Made by a program: the position numbers and the translations under genes. Under the pieces are notes generated by a model. It was given only the letters and a program-made list of their open reading frames with translations, was not told the DNA's origin and did no database searches. Source: Pisaster brevispinus (Eukaryota > Echinodermata > Asteroidea > Forcipulatida > Asteriidae). Taken from it: a stretch of DNA of 64,000 nucleotides. The stretch lies in the NCBI GenBank assembly GCA_023634235.1, contig JAMKCF010000018.1, forward strand, positions 4,989,474 through 5,053,473, written 5' to 3'. This document shows positions 22,101 through 37,100 of the stretch, in pieces. Position 1 is the stretch's first letter. Each line of letters begins with the position of its first letter.

Positions 22101-25100
22101 AGGTATCCCTGCATCCGAAAATTAGAGTTCTGCGGCCGATGAGGGCAGGTTTCACACCGGAAAAGACCAGCAAGCGGGCACGCTACAAACCCCCCGCAAA
22201 ACACCTTCAACTCGTCTTTGCTGTCAAAGAGACAATAATGAGGTGAGATTGGGAATAACTCTCGTTCTAGGGGGGCTAGAGAGATGATTTTTTTACCTGA
22301 CTCTGCCTTAGGTATCCCTGCATCCGTAAATTAGACTTTCACGGCCGATGAGGGCAGGTTTCACAACGGAAAAGACCAGCAAGCGGGGACGCTACAACCC
22401 CCCCGCAAAACACCTTCAACTCGTTTTTGCTGTCAAAGAGACAAAGACAAAATAAGGATGGTCATTTCACCCCCAAGGCATCATCGGATCTGCACAAGTT
22501 TTATACCACTGGAAAGCCCGTCTCAAGGGCTATCTCTGCCATGAATTTGGGGTCGCTGACGATTCTGTAGGCGAGGCGAGCGGCCTGGATGCTAGGCCTA
22601 CCCCTAAGAGATATTAAAAAAATTCCAGGGGCCGGCTGCGAAGCAAGGTCTCGCCGGCCGGGGTAATGGCCCAAAATAAATTTGAGGTGAAATTGGGAAT
22701 AACTCCCGTTCTAGGGAGGCTAGAGAGATGAATTTTTGACCTGACTCTGCCTTAGGTATCCCTGCATCCGAAAATTAGAGTTCTGCGGCCGATGAGGGCA
22801 GGTTTCACACCGGAAAAGACCAGCAAGCGGGCACGCTACAAACCCCCCGCAAAACACCTTCAACTCGTCTTTGCTGTCAAAGAGACAATAATGAGGTGAG
22901 ATTGGGAATAACTCTCGTTCTAGGGGGGCTAGAGAGATGATTTTTTTACCTGACTCTGCCTTAGGTATCCCTGCATCCGTAAATTAGACTTTCACGGCCG
23001 ATGAGGGCAGGTTTCACAACGGAAAAGACCAGCAAGCGGGGACGCTACAACCCCCCCGCAAAACACCTTCAACTCGTTTTTGCTGTCAAAGAGACAAAGA
23101 CAAAATAAGGATGGTCATTTCACCCCCAAGGCATCATCGGATCTGCACAAGTTTTATACCACTGGAAAGCCCGTCTCAAGGGCTATCTCTGCCATGAATT
23201 TGGGGTCGCTGACGATTCTGTAGGCGAGGCGAGCGGCCTGGATGCTAGGCCTACCCCTAAGAGATATTAAAAAAATTCCAGGGGCCGGCTGCGAAGCAAG
23301 GTCTCGCCGGCCGGGGTAATGGCCCAAAATAAATTTGAGGTGAAATTGGGAATAACTCCCGTTCTAGGGAGGCTAGAGAGATGAATTTTTGACCTGACTC
23401 TGCCTTAGGTATCCCTGCATCCGAAAATTAGAGTTCTGCGGCCGATGAGGGCAGGTTTCACACCGGAAAAGACCAGCAAGCGGGCACGCTACAAACCCCC
23501 CGCAAAACACCTTCAACTCGTCTTTGCTGTCAAAGAGACAATAATGAGGTGAGATTGGGAATAACTCTCGTTCTAGGGGGGCTAGAGAGATGATTTTTTT
23601 ACCTGACTCTGCCTTAGGTATCCCTGCATCCGTAAATTAGACTTTCACGGCCGATGAGGGCAGGTTTCACAACGGAAAAGACCAGCAAGCGGGGACGCTA
23701 CAACCCCCCCGCAAAACACCTTCAACTCGTTTTTGCTGTCAAAGAGACAAAGACAAAATAAGGATGGTCATTTCACCCCCAAGGCATCATCGGATCTGCA
23801 CAAGTTTTATACCACTGGAAAGCCCGTCTCAAGGGCTATCTCTGCCATGAATTTGGGATCGCTGACGATTCTGTAGGCGAGGCGAGCGGCCTGGATGCTA
23901 GGCCTACCCCTAAGAGATATTAAAAAAATTCCAGGGGCCGGCTGCGAAGCAAGGTCTCGCCGGCCGGGGTAATGGCCCAAAATAAATTTGAGGTGAAATT
24001 GGGAATAACTCCCGTTCTAGGGAGGCTAGAGAGATGAATTTTTGACCTGACTCTGCCTTAGGTATCCCTGCATCCGAAAATTAGAGTTCTGCGGCCGATG
24101 AGGGCAGGTTTCACACCGGAAAAGACCAGCAAGCGGGCACGCTACAAACCCCCCGCAAAACACCTTCAACTCGTCTTTGCTGTCAAAGAGACAATAATGA
24201 GGTGAGATTGGGAATAACTCTCGTTCTAGGGGGGCTAGAGAGATGATTTTTTTACCTGACTCTGCCTTAGGTATCCCTGCATCCGTAAATTAGACTTTCA
24301 CGGCCGATGAGGGCAGGTTTCACAACGGAAAAGACCAGCAAGCGGGGACGCTACAACCCCCCCGCAAAACACCTTCAACTCGTTTTTGCTGTCAAAGAGA
24401 CAAAGACAAAATAAGGATGGTCATTTCACCCCCAAGGCATCATCGGATCTGCACAAGTTTTATACCACTGGAAAGCCCGTCTCAAGGGCTATCTCTGCCA
24501 TGAATTTGGGGTCGCTGACGATTCTGTAGGCGAGGCGAGCGGCCTGGATGCTAGGCCTACCCCTAAGAGATATTAAAAAAATTCCAGGGGCCGGCTGCGA
24601 AGCAAGGTCTCGCCGGCCGGGGTAATGGCCCAAAATAAATTTGAGGTGAAATTGGGAATAACTCCCGTTCTAGGGAGGCTAGAGAGATGAATTTTTGACC
24701 TGACTCTGCCTTAGGTATCCCTGCATCCGAAAATTAGAGTTCTGCGGCCGATGAGGGCAGGTTTCACACCGGAAAAGACCAGCAAGCGGGCACGCTACAA
24801 ACCCCCCGCAAAACACCTTCAACTCGTCTTTGCTGTCAAAGAGACAATAATGAGGTGAGATTGGGAATAACTCTCGTTCTAGGGGGGCTAGAGAGATGAT
24901 TTTTTTACCTGACTCTGCCTTAGGTATCCCTGCATCCGTAAATTAGACTTTCACGGCCGATGAGGGCAGGTTTCACAACGGAAAAGACCAGCAAGCGGGG
25001 ACGCTACAACCCCCCCGCAAAACACCTTCAACTCGTTTTTGCTGTCAAAGAGACAAAGACAAAATAAGGATGGTCATTTCACCCCCAAGGCATCATCGGA

Positions 25101-28100
25101 TCTGCACAAGTTTTATACCACTGGAAAGCCCGTCTCAAGGGCTATCTCTGCCATGAATTTGGGGTCGCTGACGATTCTGTAGGCGAGGCGAGCGGCCTGG
25201 ATGCTAGGCCTACCCCTAAGAGATATTAAAAAAATTCCAGGGGCCGGCTGCGAAGCAAGGTCTCGCCGGCCGGGGTAATGGCCCAAAATAAATTTGAGGT
25301 GAAATTGGGAATAACTCCCGTTCTAGGGAGGCTAGAGAGATGAATTTTTGACCTGACTCTGCCTTAGGTATCCCTGCATCCGAAAATTAGAGTTCTGCGG
25401 CCGATGAGGGCAGGTTTCACACCGGAAAAGACCAGCAAGCGGGCACGCTACAAACCCCCCGCAAAACACCTTCAACTCGTCTTTGCTGTCAAAGAGACAA
25501 TAATGAGGTGAGATTGGGAATAACTCTCGTTCTAGGGGGGCTAGAGAGATGATTTTTTTACCTGACTCTGCCTTAGGTATCCCTGCATCCGTAAATTAGA
25601 CTTTCACGGCCGATGAGGGCAGGTTTCACAACGGAAAAGACCAGCAAGCGGGGACGCTACAACCCCCCCGCAAAACACCTTCAACTCGTTTTTGCTGTCA
25701 AAGAGACAAAGACAAAATAAGGATGGTCATTTCACCCCCAAGGCATCATCGGATCTGCACAAGTTTTATACCACTGGAAAGCCCGTCTCAAGGGCTATCT
25801 CTGCCATGAATTTGGGGTCGCTGACGATTCTGTAGGCGAGGCGAGCGGCCTGGATGCTAGGCCTACCCCTAAGAGATATTAAAAAAATTCCAGGGGCCGG
25901 CTGCGAAGCAAGGTCTCGCCGGCCGGGGTAATGGCCCAAAATAAATTTGAGGTGAAATTGGGAATAACTCCCGTTCTAGGGAGGCTAGAGAGATGAATTT
26001 TTGACCTGACTCTGCCTTAGGTATCCCTGCATCCGAAAATTAGAGTTCTGCGGCCGATGAGGGCAGGTTTCACACCGGAAAAGACCAGCAAGCGGGCACG
26101 CTACAAACCCCCCGCAAAACACCTTCAACTCGTCTTTGCTGTCAAAGAGACAATAATGAGGTGAGATTGGGAATAACTCTCGTTCTAGGGGGGCTAGAGA
26201 GATGATTTTTTTACCTGACTCTGCCTTAGGTATCCCTGCATCCGTAAATTAGACTTTCACGGCCGATGAGGGCAGGTTTCACAACGGAAAAGACCAGCAA
26301 GCGGGGACGCTACAACCCCCCCGCAAAACACCTTCAACTCGTTTTTGCTGTCAAAGAGACAAAGACAAAATAAGGATGGTCATTTCACCCCCAAGGCATC
26401 ATCGTATCTGCACAAGTTTTATACCACTGGAAAGCCCGTCTCAAGGGCTATCTCTGCCATGAATTTGGGGTCGCTGACGATTCTGTAGGCGAGGCGAGCG
26501 GCCTGGATGCTAGGCCTACCCCTAAGAGATATTAAAAAAATTCCAGGGGCCGGCTGCGAAGCAAGGTCTCGCCGGCCGGGGTAATGGCCCAAAATAAATT
26601 TGAGGTGAAATTGGGAATAACTCCCGTTCTAGGGAGGCTAGAGAGATGAATTTTTGACCTGACTCTGCCTTAGGTATCCCTGCATCCGAAAATTAGAGTT
26701 CTGCGGCCGATGAGGGCAGGTTTCACACCGGAAAAGACCAGCAAGCGGGCACGCTACAAACCCCCCGCAAAACACCTTCAACTCGTCTTTGCTGTCAAAG
26801 AGACAATAATGAGGTGAGATTGGGAATAACTCTCGTTCTAGGGGGGCTAGAGAGATGATTTTTTTACCTGACTCTGCCTTAGGTATCCCTGCATCCGTAA
26901 ATTAGACTTTCACGGCCGATGAGGGCAGGTTTCACAACGGAAAAGACCAGCAAGCGGGGACGCTACAACCCCCCCGCAAAACACCTTCAACTCGTTTTTG
27001 CTGTCAAAGAGACAAAGACAAAATAAGGATGGTCATTTCACCCCCAAGGCATCATCGGATCTGCACAAGTTTTATACCACTGGAAAGCCCGTCTCAAGGG
27101 CTATCTCTGCCATGAATTTGGGGTCGCTGACGATTCTGTAGGCGAGGCGAGCGGCCTGGATGCTAGGCCTACCCCTAAGAGATATTAAAAAAATTCCAGG
27201 GGCCGGCTGCGAAGCAAGGTCTCGCCGGCCGGGGTAATGGCCCAAAATAAATTTGAGGTGAAATTGGGAATAACTCCCGTTCTAGGGAGGCTAGAGAGAT
27301 GAATTTTTGACCTGACTCTGCCTTAGGTATCCCTGCATCCGAAAATTAGAGTTCTGCGGCCGATGAGGGCAGGTTTCACACCGGAAAAGACCAGCAAGCG
27401 GGCACGCTACAAACCCCCCGCAAAACACCTTCAACTCGTCTTTGCTGTCAAAGAGACAATAATGAGGTGAGATTGGGAATAACTCTCGTTCTAGGGGGGC
27501 TAGAGAGATGATTTTTTTACCTGACTCTGCCTTAGGTATCCCTGCATCCGTAAATTAGACTTTCACGGCCGATGAGGGCAGGTTTCACAACGGAAAAGAC
27601 CAGCAAGCGGGGACGCTACAACCCCCCCGCAAAACACCTTCAACTCGTTTTTGCTGTCAAAGAGACAAAGACAAAATAAGGATGGTCATTTCACCCCCAA
27701 GGCATCATCGGATCTGCACAAGTTTTATACCACTGGAAAGCCCGTCTCAAGGGCTATCTCTGCCATGAATTTGGGGTCGCTGACGATTCTGTAGGCGAGG
27801 CGAGCGGCCTGGATGCTAGGCCTACCCCTAAGAGATATTAAAAAAATTCCAGGGGCCGGCTGCGAAGCAAGGTCTCGCCGGCCGGGGTAATGGCCCAAAA
27901 TAAATTTGAGGTGAAATTGGGAATAACTCCCGTTCTAGGGAGGCTAGAGAGATGAATTTTTGACCTGACTCTGCCTTAGGTATCCCTGCATCCGAAAATT
28001 AGAGTTCTGCGGCCGATGAGGGCAGGTTTCACACCGGAAAAGACCAGCAAGCGGGCACGCTACAAACCCCCCGCAAAACACCTTCAACTCGTCTTTGCTG

Positions 28101-31100
28101 TCAAAGAGACAATAATGAGGTGAGATTGGGAATAACTCTCGTTCTAGGGGGGCTAGAGAGATGATTTTTTTACCTGACTCTGCCTTAGGTATCCCTGCAT
28201 CCGTAAATTAGACTTTCACGGCCGATGAGGGCAGGTTTCACAACGGAAAAGACCAGCAAGCGGGGACGCTACAACCCCCCCGCAAAACACCTTCAACTCG
28301 TTTTTGCTGTCAAAGAGACAAAGACAAAATAAGGATGGTCATTTCACCCCCAAGGCATCATCGGATCTGCACAAGTTTTATACCACTGGAAAGCCCGTCT
28401 CAAGGGCTATCTCTGCCATGAATTTGGGGTCGCTGACGATTCTGTAGGCGAGGCGAGCGGCCTGGATGCTAGGCCTACCCCTAAGAGATATTAAAAAAAT
28501 TCCAGGGGCCGGCTGCGAAGCAAGGTCTCGCCGGCCGGGGTAATGGCCCAAAATAAATTTGAGGTGAAATTGGGAATAACTCCCGTTCTAGGGAGGCTAG
28601 AGAGATGAATTTTTGACCTGACTCTGCCTTAGGTATCCCTGCATCCGAAAATTAGAGTTCTGCGGCCGATGAGGGCAGGTTTCACACCGGAAAAGACCAG
28701 CAAGCGGGCACGCTACAAACCCCCCGCAAAACACCTTCAACTCGTCTTTGCTGTCAAAGAGACAATAATGAGGTGAGATTGGGAATAACTCTCGTTCTAG
28801 GGGGGCTAGAGAGATGATTTTTTTACCTGACTCTGCCTTAGGTATCCCTGCATCCGTAAATTAGACTTTCACGGCCGATGAGGGCAGGTTTCACAACGGA
28901 AAAGACCAGCAAGCGGGGACGCTACAACCCCCCCGCAAAACACCTTCAACTCGTTTTTGCTGTCAAAGAGACAAAGACAAAATAAGGATGGTCATTTCAC
29001 CCCCAAGGCATCATCGGATCTGCACAAGTTTTATACCACTGGAAAGCCCGTCTCAAGGGCTATCTCTGCCATGAATTTGGGGTCGCTGACGATTCTGTAG
29101 GCGAGGCGAGCGGCCTGGATGCTAGGCCTACCCCTAAGAGATATTAAAAAAATTCCAGGGGCCGGCTGCGAAGCAAGGTCTCGCCGGCCGGGGTAATGGC
29201 CCAAAATAAATTTGAGGTGAAATTGGGAATAACTCCCGTTCTAGGGAGGCTAGAGAGATGAATTTTTGACCTGACTCTGCCTTAGGTATCCCTGCATCCG
29301 AAAATTAGAGTTCTGCGGCCGATGAGGGCAGGTTTCACACCGGAAAAGACCAGCAAGCGGGCACGCTACAAACCCCCCGCAAAACACCTTCAACTCGTCT
29401 TTGCTGTCAAAGAGACAATAATGAGGTGAGATTGGGAATAACTCTCGTTCTAGGGGGGCTAGAGAGATGATTTTTTTACCTGACTCTGCCTTAGGTATCC
29501 CTGCATCCGTAAATTAGACTTTCACGGCCGATGAGGGCAGGTTTCACAACGGAAAAGACCAGCAAGCGGGGACGCTACAACCCCCCCGCAAAACACCTTC
29601 AACTCGTTTTTGCTGTCAAAGAGACAAAGACAAAATAAGGATGGTCATTTCACCCCCAAGGCATCATCGGATCTGCACAAGTTTTATACCACTGGAAAGC
29701 CCGTCTCAAGGGCTATCTCTGCCATGAATTTGGGGTCGCTGACGATTCTGTAGGCGAGGCGAGCGGCCTGGATGCTAGGCCTACCCCTAAGAGATATTAA
29801 AAAAATTCCAGGGGCCGGCTGCGAAGCAAGGTCTCGCCGGCCGGGGTAATGGCCCAAAATAAATTTGAGGTGAAATTGGGAATAACTCCCGTTCTAGGGA
29901 GGCTAGAGAGATGAATTTTTGACCTGACTCTGCCTTAGGTATCCCTGCATCCGAAAATTAGAGTTCTGCGGCCGATGAGGGCAGGTTTCACACCGGAAAA
30001 GACCAGCAAGCGGGCACGCTACAAACCCCCCGCAAAACACCTTCAACTCGTCTTTGCTGTCAAAGAGACAATAATGAGGTGAGATTGGGAATAACTCTCG
30101 TTCTAGGGGGGCTAGAGAGATGATTTTTTTACCTGACTCTGCCTTAGGTATCCCTGCATCCGTAAATTAGACTTTCACGGCCGATGAGGGCAGGTTTCAC
30201 AACGGAAAAGACCAGCAAGCGGGGACGCTACAACCCCCCCGCAAAACACCTTCAACTCGTTTTTGCTGTCAAAGAGACAAAGACAAAATAAGGATGGTCA
30301 TTTCACCCCCAAGGCATCATCGGATCTGCACAAGTTTTATACCACTGGAAAGCCCGTCTCAAGGGCTATCTCTGCCATGAATTTGGGGTCGCTGACGATT
30401 CTGTAGGCGAGGCGAGCGGCCTGGATGCTAGGCCTACCCCTAAGAGATATTAAAAAAATTCCAGGGGCCGGCTGCGAAGCAAGGTCTCGCCGGCCGGGGT
30501 AATGGCCCAAAATAAATTTGAGGTGAAATTGGGAATAACTCCCGTTCTAGGGAGGCTAGAGAGATGAATTTTTGACCTGACTCTGCCTTAGGTATCCCTG
30601 CATCCGAAAATTAGAGTTCTGCGGCCGATGAGGGCAGGTTTCACACCGGAAAAGACCAGCAAGCGGGCACGCTACAAACCCCCCGCAAAACACCTTCAAC
30701 TCGTCTTTGCTGTCAAAGAGACAATAATGAGGTGAGATTGGGAATAACTCTCGTTCTAGGGGGGCTAGAGAGATGATTTTTTTACCTGACTCTGCCTTAG
30801 GTATCCCTGCATCCGTAAATTAGACTTTCACGGCCGATGAGGGCAGGTTTCACAACGGAAAAGACCAGCAAGCGGGGACGCTACAACCCCCCCGCAAAAC
30901 ACCTTCAACTCGTTTTTGCTGTCAAAGAGACAAAGACAAAATAAGGATGGTCATTTCACCCCCAAGGCATCATCGGATCTGCACAAGTTTTATACCACTG
31001 GAAAGCCCGTCTCAAGGGCTATCTCTGCCATGAATTTGGGGTCGCTGACGATTCTGTAGGCGAGGCGAGCGGCCTGGATGCTAGGCCTACCCCTAAGAGA

Positions 31101-34100
31101 TATTAAAAAAATTCCAGGGGCCGGCTGCGAAGCAAGGTCTCGCCGGCCGGGGTAATGGCCCAAAATAAATTTGAGGTGAAATTGGGAATAACTCCCGTTC
31201 TAGGGAGGCTAGAGAGATGAATTTTTGACCTGACTCTGCCTTAGGTATCCCTGCATCCGAAAATTAGAGTTCTGCGGCCGATGAGGGCAGGTTTCACACC
31301 GGAAAAGACCAGCAAGCGGGCACGCTACAAACCCCCCGCAAAACACCTTCAACTCGTCTTTGCTGTCAAAGAGACAATAATGAGGTGAGATTGGGAATAA
31401 CTCTCGTTCTAGGGGGGCTAGAGAGATGATTTTTTTACCTGACTCTGCCTTAGGTATCCCTGCATCCGTAAATTAGACTTTCACGGCCGATGAGGGCAGG
31501 TTTCACAACGGAAAAGACCAGCAAGCGGGGACGCTACAACCCCCCCGCAAAACACCTTCAACTCGTTTTTGCTGTCAAAGAGACAAAGACAAAATAAGGA
31601 TGGTCATTTCACCCCCAAGGCATCATCGGATCTGCACAAGTTTTATACCACTGGAAAGCCCGTCTCAAGGGCTATCTCTGCCATGAATTTGGGGTCGCTG
31701 ACGATTCTGTAGGCGAGGCGAGCGGCCTGGATGCTAGGCCTACCCCTAAGAGATATTAAAAAAATTCCAGGGGCCGGCTGCGAAGCAAGGTCTCGCCGGC
31801 CGGGGTAATGGCCCAAAATAAATTTGAGGTGAAATTGGGAATAACTCCCGTTCTAGGGAGGCTAGAGAGATGAATTTTTGACCTGACTCTGCTTTAGGTA
31901 TCCCTGCATCCGAAAATTAGAGTTCTGCGGCCGATGAGGGCAGGTTTCACACCGGAAAAGACCAGCAAGCGGGCACGCTACAAACCCCCCGCAAAACACC
32001 TTCAACTCGTCTTTGCTGTCAAAGAGACAATAATGAGGTGAGATTGGGAATAACTCTCGTTCTAGGGGGGCTAGAGAGATGATTTTTTTACCTGACTCTG
32101 CCTTAGGTATCCCTGCATCCGTAAATTAGACTTTCACGGCCGATGAGGGCAGGTTTCACAACGGAAAAGACCAGCAAGCGGGGACGCTACAACCCCCCCG
32201 CAAAACACCTTCAACTCGTTTTTGCTGTCAAAGAGACAAAGACAAAATAAGGATGGTCATTTCACCCCCAAGGCATCATCGGATCTGCACAAGTTTTATA
32301 CCACTGGAAAGCCCGTCTCAAGGGCTATCTCTGCCATGAATTTGGGGTCGCTGACGATTCTGTAGGCGAGGCGAGCGGCCTGGATGCTAGGCCTACCCCT
32401 AAGAGATATTAAAAAAATTCCAGGGGCCGGCTGCGAAGCAAGGTCTCGCCGGCCGGGGTAATGGCCCAAAATAAATTTGAGGTGAAATTGGGAATAACTC
32501 CCGTTCTAGGGAGGCTAGAGAGATGAATTTTTGACCTGACTCTGCCTTAGGTATCCCTGCATCCGAAAATTAGAGTTCTGCGGCCGATGAGGGCAGGTTT
32601 CACACCGGAAAAGACCAGCAAGCGGGCACGCTACAAACCCCCCGCAAAACACCTTCAACTCGTCTTTGCTGTCAAAGAGACAATAATGAGGTGAGATTGG
32701 GAATAACTCTCGTTCTAGGGGGGCTAGAGAGATGATTTTTTTACCTGACTCTGCCTTAGGTATCCCTGCATCCGTAAATTAGACTTTCACGGCCGATGAG
32801 GGCAGGTTTCACAACGGAAAAGACCAGCAAGCGGGGACGCTACAACCCCCCCGCAAAACACCTTCAACTCGTTTTTGCTGTCAAAGAGACAAAGACAAAA
32901 TAAGGATGGTCATTTCACCCCCAAGGCATCATCGGATCTGCACAAGTTTTATTCCACTGGAAAGCCCGTCTCAAGGGCTATCTCTGCCATGAATTTGGGG
33001 TCGCTGACGATTCTGTAGGCGAGGCGAGCGGCCTGGATGCTAGGCCTACCCCTAAGAGATATTAAAAAAATTCCAGGGGCCGGCTGCGAAGCAAGGTCTC
33101 GCCGGCCGGGGTAATGGCCCAAAATAAATTTGAGGTGAAATTGGGAATAACTCCCGTTCTAGGGAGGCTAGAGAGATGAATTTTTGACCTGACTCTGCCT
33201 TAGGTATCCCTGCATCCGAAAATTAGAGTTCTGCGGCCGATGAGGGCAGGTTTCACACCGGAAAAGACCAGCAAGCGGGCACGCTACAAACCCCCCGCAA
33301 AACACCTTCAACTCGTCTTTGCTGTCAAAGAGACAATAATGAGGTGAGATTGGGAATAACTCTCGTTCTAGGGGGGCTAGAGAGATGATTTTTTTACCTG
33401 ACTCTGCCTTAGGTATCCCTGCATCCGTAAATTAGACTTTCACGGCCGATGAGGGCAGGTTTCACAACGGAAAAGACCAGCAAGCGGGGACGCTACAACC
33501 CCCCCGCAAAACACCTTCAACTCGTTTTTGCTGTCAAAGAGACAAAGACAAAATAAGGATGGTCATTTCACCCCCAAGGCATCATCGGATCTGCACAAGT
33601 TTTATACCACTGGAAAGCCCGTCTCAAGGGCTATCTCTGCCATGAATTTGGGGTCGCTGACGATTCTGTAGGCGAGGCGAGCGGCCTGGATGCTAGGCCT
33701 ACCCCTAAGAGATATTAAAAAAATTCCAGGGGCCGGCTGCGAAGCAAGGTCTCGCCGGCCGGGGTAATGGCCCAAAATAAATTTGAGGTGAAATTGGGAA
33801 TAACTCCCGTTCTAGGGAGGCTAGAGAGATGAATTTTTGACCTGACTCTGCCTTAGGTATCCCTGCATCCGAAAATTAGAGTTCTGCGGCCGATGAGGGC
33901 AGGTTTCACACCGGAAAAGACCAGCAAGCGGGCACGCTACAAACCCCCCGCAAAACACCTTCAACTCGTCTTTGCTGTCAAAGAGACAATAATGAGGTGA
34001 GATTGGGAATAACTCTCGTTCTAGGGGGGCTAGAGAGATGATTTTTTTACCTGACTCTGCCTTAGGTATCCCTGCATCCGTAAATTAGACTTTCACGGCC

Positions 34101-37100
34101 GATGAGGGCAGGTTTCACAACGGAAAAGACCAGCAAGCGGGGACGCTACAACCCCCCCGCAAAACACCTTCAACTCGTTTTTGCTGTCAAAGAGACAAAG
34201 ACAAAATAAGGATGGTCATTTCACCCCCAAGGCATCATCGGATCTGCACAAGTTTTATACCACTGGAAAGCCCGTCTCAAGGGCTATCTCTGCCATGAAT
34301 TTGGGGTCGCTGACGATTCTGTAGGCGAGGCGAGCGGCCTGGATGCTAGGCCTACCCCTAAGAGATATTAAAAAAATTCCAGGGGCCGGCTGCGAAGCAA
34401 GGTCTCGCCGGCCGGGGTAATGGCCCAAAATAAATTTGAGGTGAAATTGGGAATAACTCCCGTTCTAGGGAGGCTAGAGAGATGAATTTTTGACCTGACT
34501 CTGCCTTAGGTATCCCTGCATCCGAAAATTAGAGTTCTGCGGCCGATGAGGGCAGGTTTCACACCGGAAAAGACCAGCAAGCGGGCACGCTACAAACCCC
34601 CCGCAAAACACCTTCAACTCGTCTTTGCTGTCAAAGAGACAATAATGAGGTGAGATTGGGAATAACTCTCGTTCTAGGGGGGCTAGAGAGATGATTTTTT
34701 TACCTGACTCTGCCTTAGGTATCCCTGCATCCGTAAATTAGACTTTCACGGCCGATGAGGGCAGGTTTCACAACGGAAAAGACCAGCAAGCGGGGACGCT
34801 ACAACCCCCCCGCAAAACACCTTCAACTCGTTTTTGCTGTCAAAGAGACAAAGACAAAATAAGGATGGTCATTTCACCCCCAAGGCATCATCGGATCTGC
34901 ACAAGTTTTATACCACTGGAAAGCCCGTCTCAAGGGCTATCTCTGCCATGAATTTGGGGTCGCTGACGATTCTGTAGGCGAGGCGAGCGGCCTGGATGCT
35001 AGGCCTACCCCTAAGAGATATTAAAAAAATTCCAGGGGCCGGCTGCGAAGCAAGGTCTCGCCGGCCGGGGTAATGGCCCAAAATAAATTTGAGGTGAAAT
35101 TGGGAATAACTCCCGTTCTAGGGAGGCTAGAGAGATGAATTTTTGACCTGACTCTGCTTTAGGTATCCCTGCATCCGAAAATTAGAGTTCTGCGGCCGAT
35201 GAGGGCAGGTTTCACACCGGAAAAGACCAGCAAGCGGGCACGCTACAAACCCCCCGCAAAACACCTTCAACTCGTCTTTGCTGTCAAAGAGACAATAATG
35301 AGGTGAGATTGGGAATAACTCTCGTTCTAGGGGGGCTAGAGAGATGATTTTTTTACCTGACTCTGCCTTAGGTATCCCTGCATCCGTAAATTAGACTTTC
35401 ACGGCCGATGAGGGCAGGTTTCACAACGGAAAAGACCAGCAAGCGGGGACGCTACAACCCCCCCGCAAAACACCTTCAACTCGTTTTTGCTGTCAAAGAG
35501 ACAAAGACAAAATAAGGATGGTCATTTCACCCCCAAGGCATCATCGGATCTGCACAAGTTTTATACCACTGGAAAGCCCGTCTCAAGGGCTATCTCTGCC
35601 ATGAATTTGGGGTCGCTGACGATTCTGTAGGCGAGGCGAGCGGCCTGGATGCTAGGCCTACCCCTAAGAGATATTAAAAAAATTCCAGGGGCCGGCTGCG
35701 AAGCAAGGTCTCGCCGGCCGGGGTAATGGCCCAAAATAAATTTGAGGTGAAATTGGGAATAACTCCCGTTCTAGGGAGGCTAGAGAGATGAATTTTTGAC
35801 CTGACTCTGCCTTAGGTATCCCTGCATCCGAAAATTAGAGTTCTGCGGCCGATGAGGGCAGGTTTCACACCGGAAAAGACCAGCAAGCGGGCACGCTACA
35901 AACCCCCCGCAAAACACCTTCAACTCGTCTTTGCTGTCAAAGAGACAATAATGAGGTGAGATTGGGAATAACTCTCGTTCTAGGGGGGCTAGAGAGATGA
36001 TTTTTTTACCTGACTCTGCCTTAGGTATCCCTGCATCCGTAAATTAGACTTTCACGGCCGATGAGGGCAGGTTTCACAACGGAAAAGACCAGCAAGCGGG
36101 GACGCTACAACCCCCCCGCAAAACACCTTCAACTCGTTTTTGCTGTCAAAGAGACAAAGACAAAATAAGGATGGTCATTTCACCCCCAAGGCATCATCGG
36201 ATCTGCACAAGTTTTATTCCACTGGAAAGCCCGTCTCAAGGGCTATCTCTGCCATGAATTTGGGGTCGCTGACGATTCTGTAGGCGAGGCGAGCGGCCTG
36301 GATGCTAGGCCTACCCCTAAGAGATATTAAAAAAATTCCAGGGGCCGGCTGCGAAGCAAGGTCTCGCCGGCCGGGGTAATGGCCCAAAATAAATTTGAGG
36401 TGAAATTGGGAATAACTCCCGTTCTAGGGAGGCTAGAGAGATGAATTTTTGACCTGACTCTGCCTTAGGTATCCCTGCATCCGAAAATTAGAGTTCTGCG
36501 GCCGATGAGGGCAGGTTTCACACCGGAAAAGACCAGCAAGCGGGCACGCTACAAACCCCCCGCAAAACACCTTCAACTCGTCTTTGCTGTCAAAGAGACA
36601 ATAATGAGGTGAGATTGGGAATAACTCTCGTTCTAGGGGGGCTAGAGAGATGATTTTTTTACCTGACTCTGCCTTAGGTATCCCTGCATCCGTAAATTAG
36701 ACTTTCACGGCCGATGAGGGCAGGTTTCACAACGGAAAAGACCAGCAAGCGGGGACGCTACAACCCCCCCGCAAAACACCTTCAACTCGTTTTTGCTGTC
36801 AAAGAGACAAAGACAAAATAAGGATGGTCATTTCACCCCCAAGGCATCATCGGATCTGCACAAGTTTTATACCACTGGAAAGCCCGTCTCAAGGGCTATC
36901 TCTGCCATGAATTTGGGGTCGCTGACGATTCTGTAGGCGAGGCGAGCGGCCTGGATGCTAGGCCTACCCCTAAGAGATATTAAAAAAATTCCAGGGGCCG
37001 GCTGCGAAGCAAGGTCTCGCCGGCCGGGGTAATGGCCCAAAATAAATTTGAGGTGAAATTGGGAATAACTCCCGTTCTAGGGAGGCTAGAGAGATGAATT

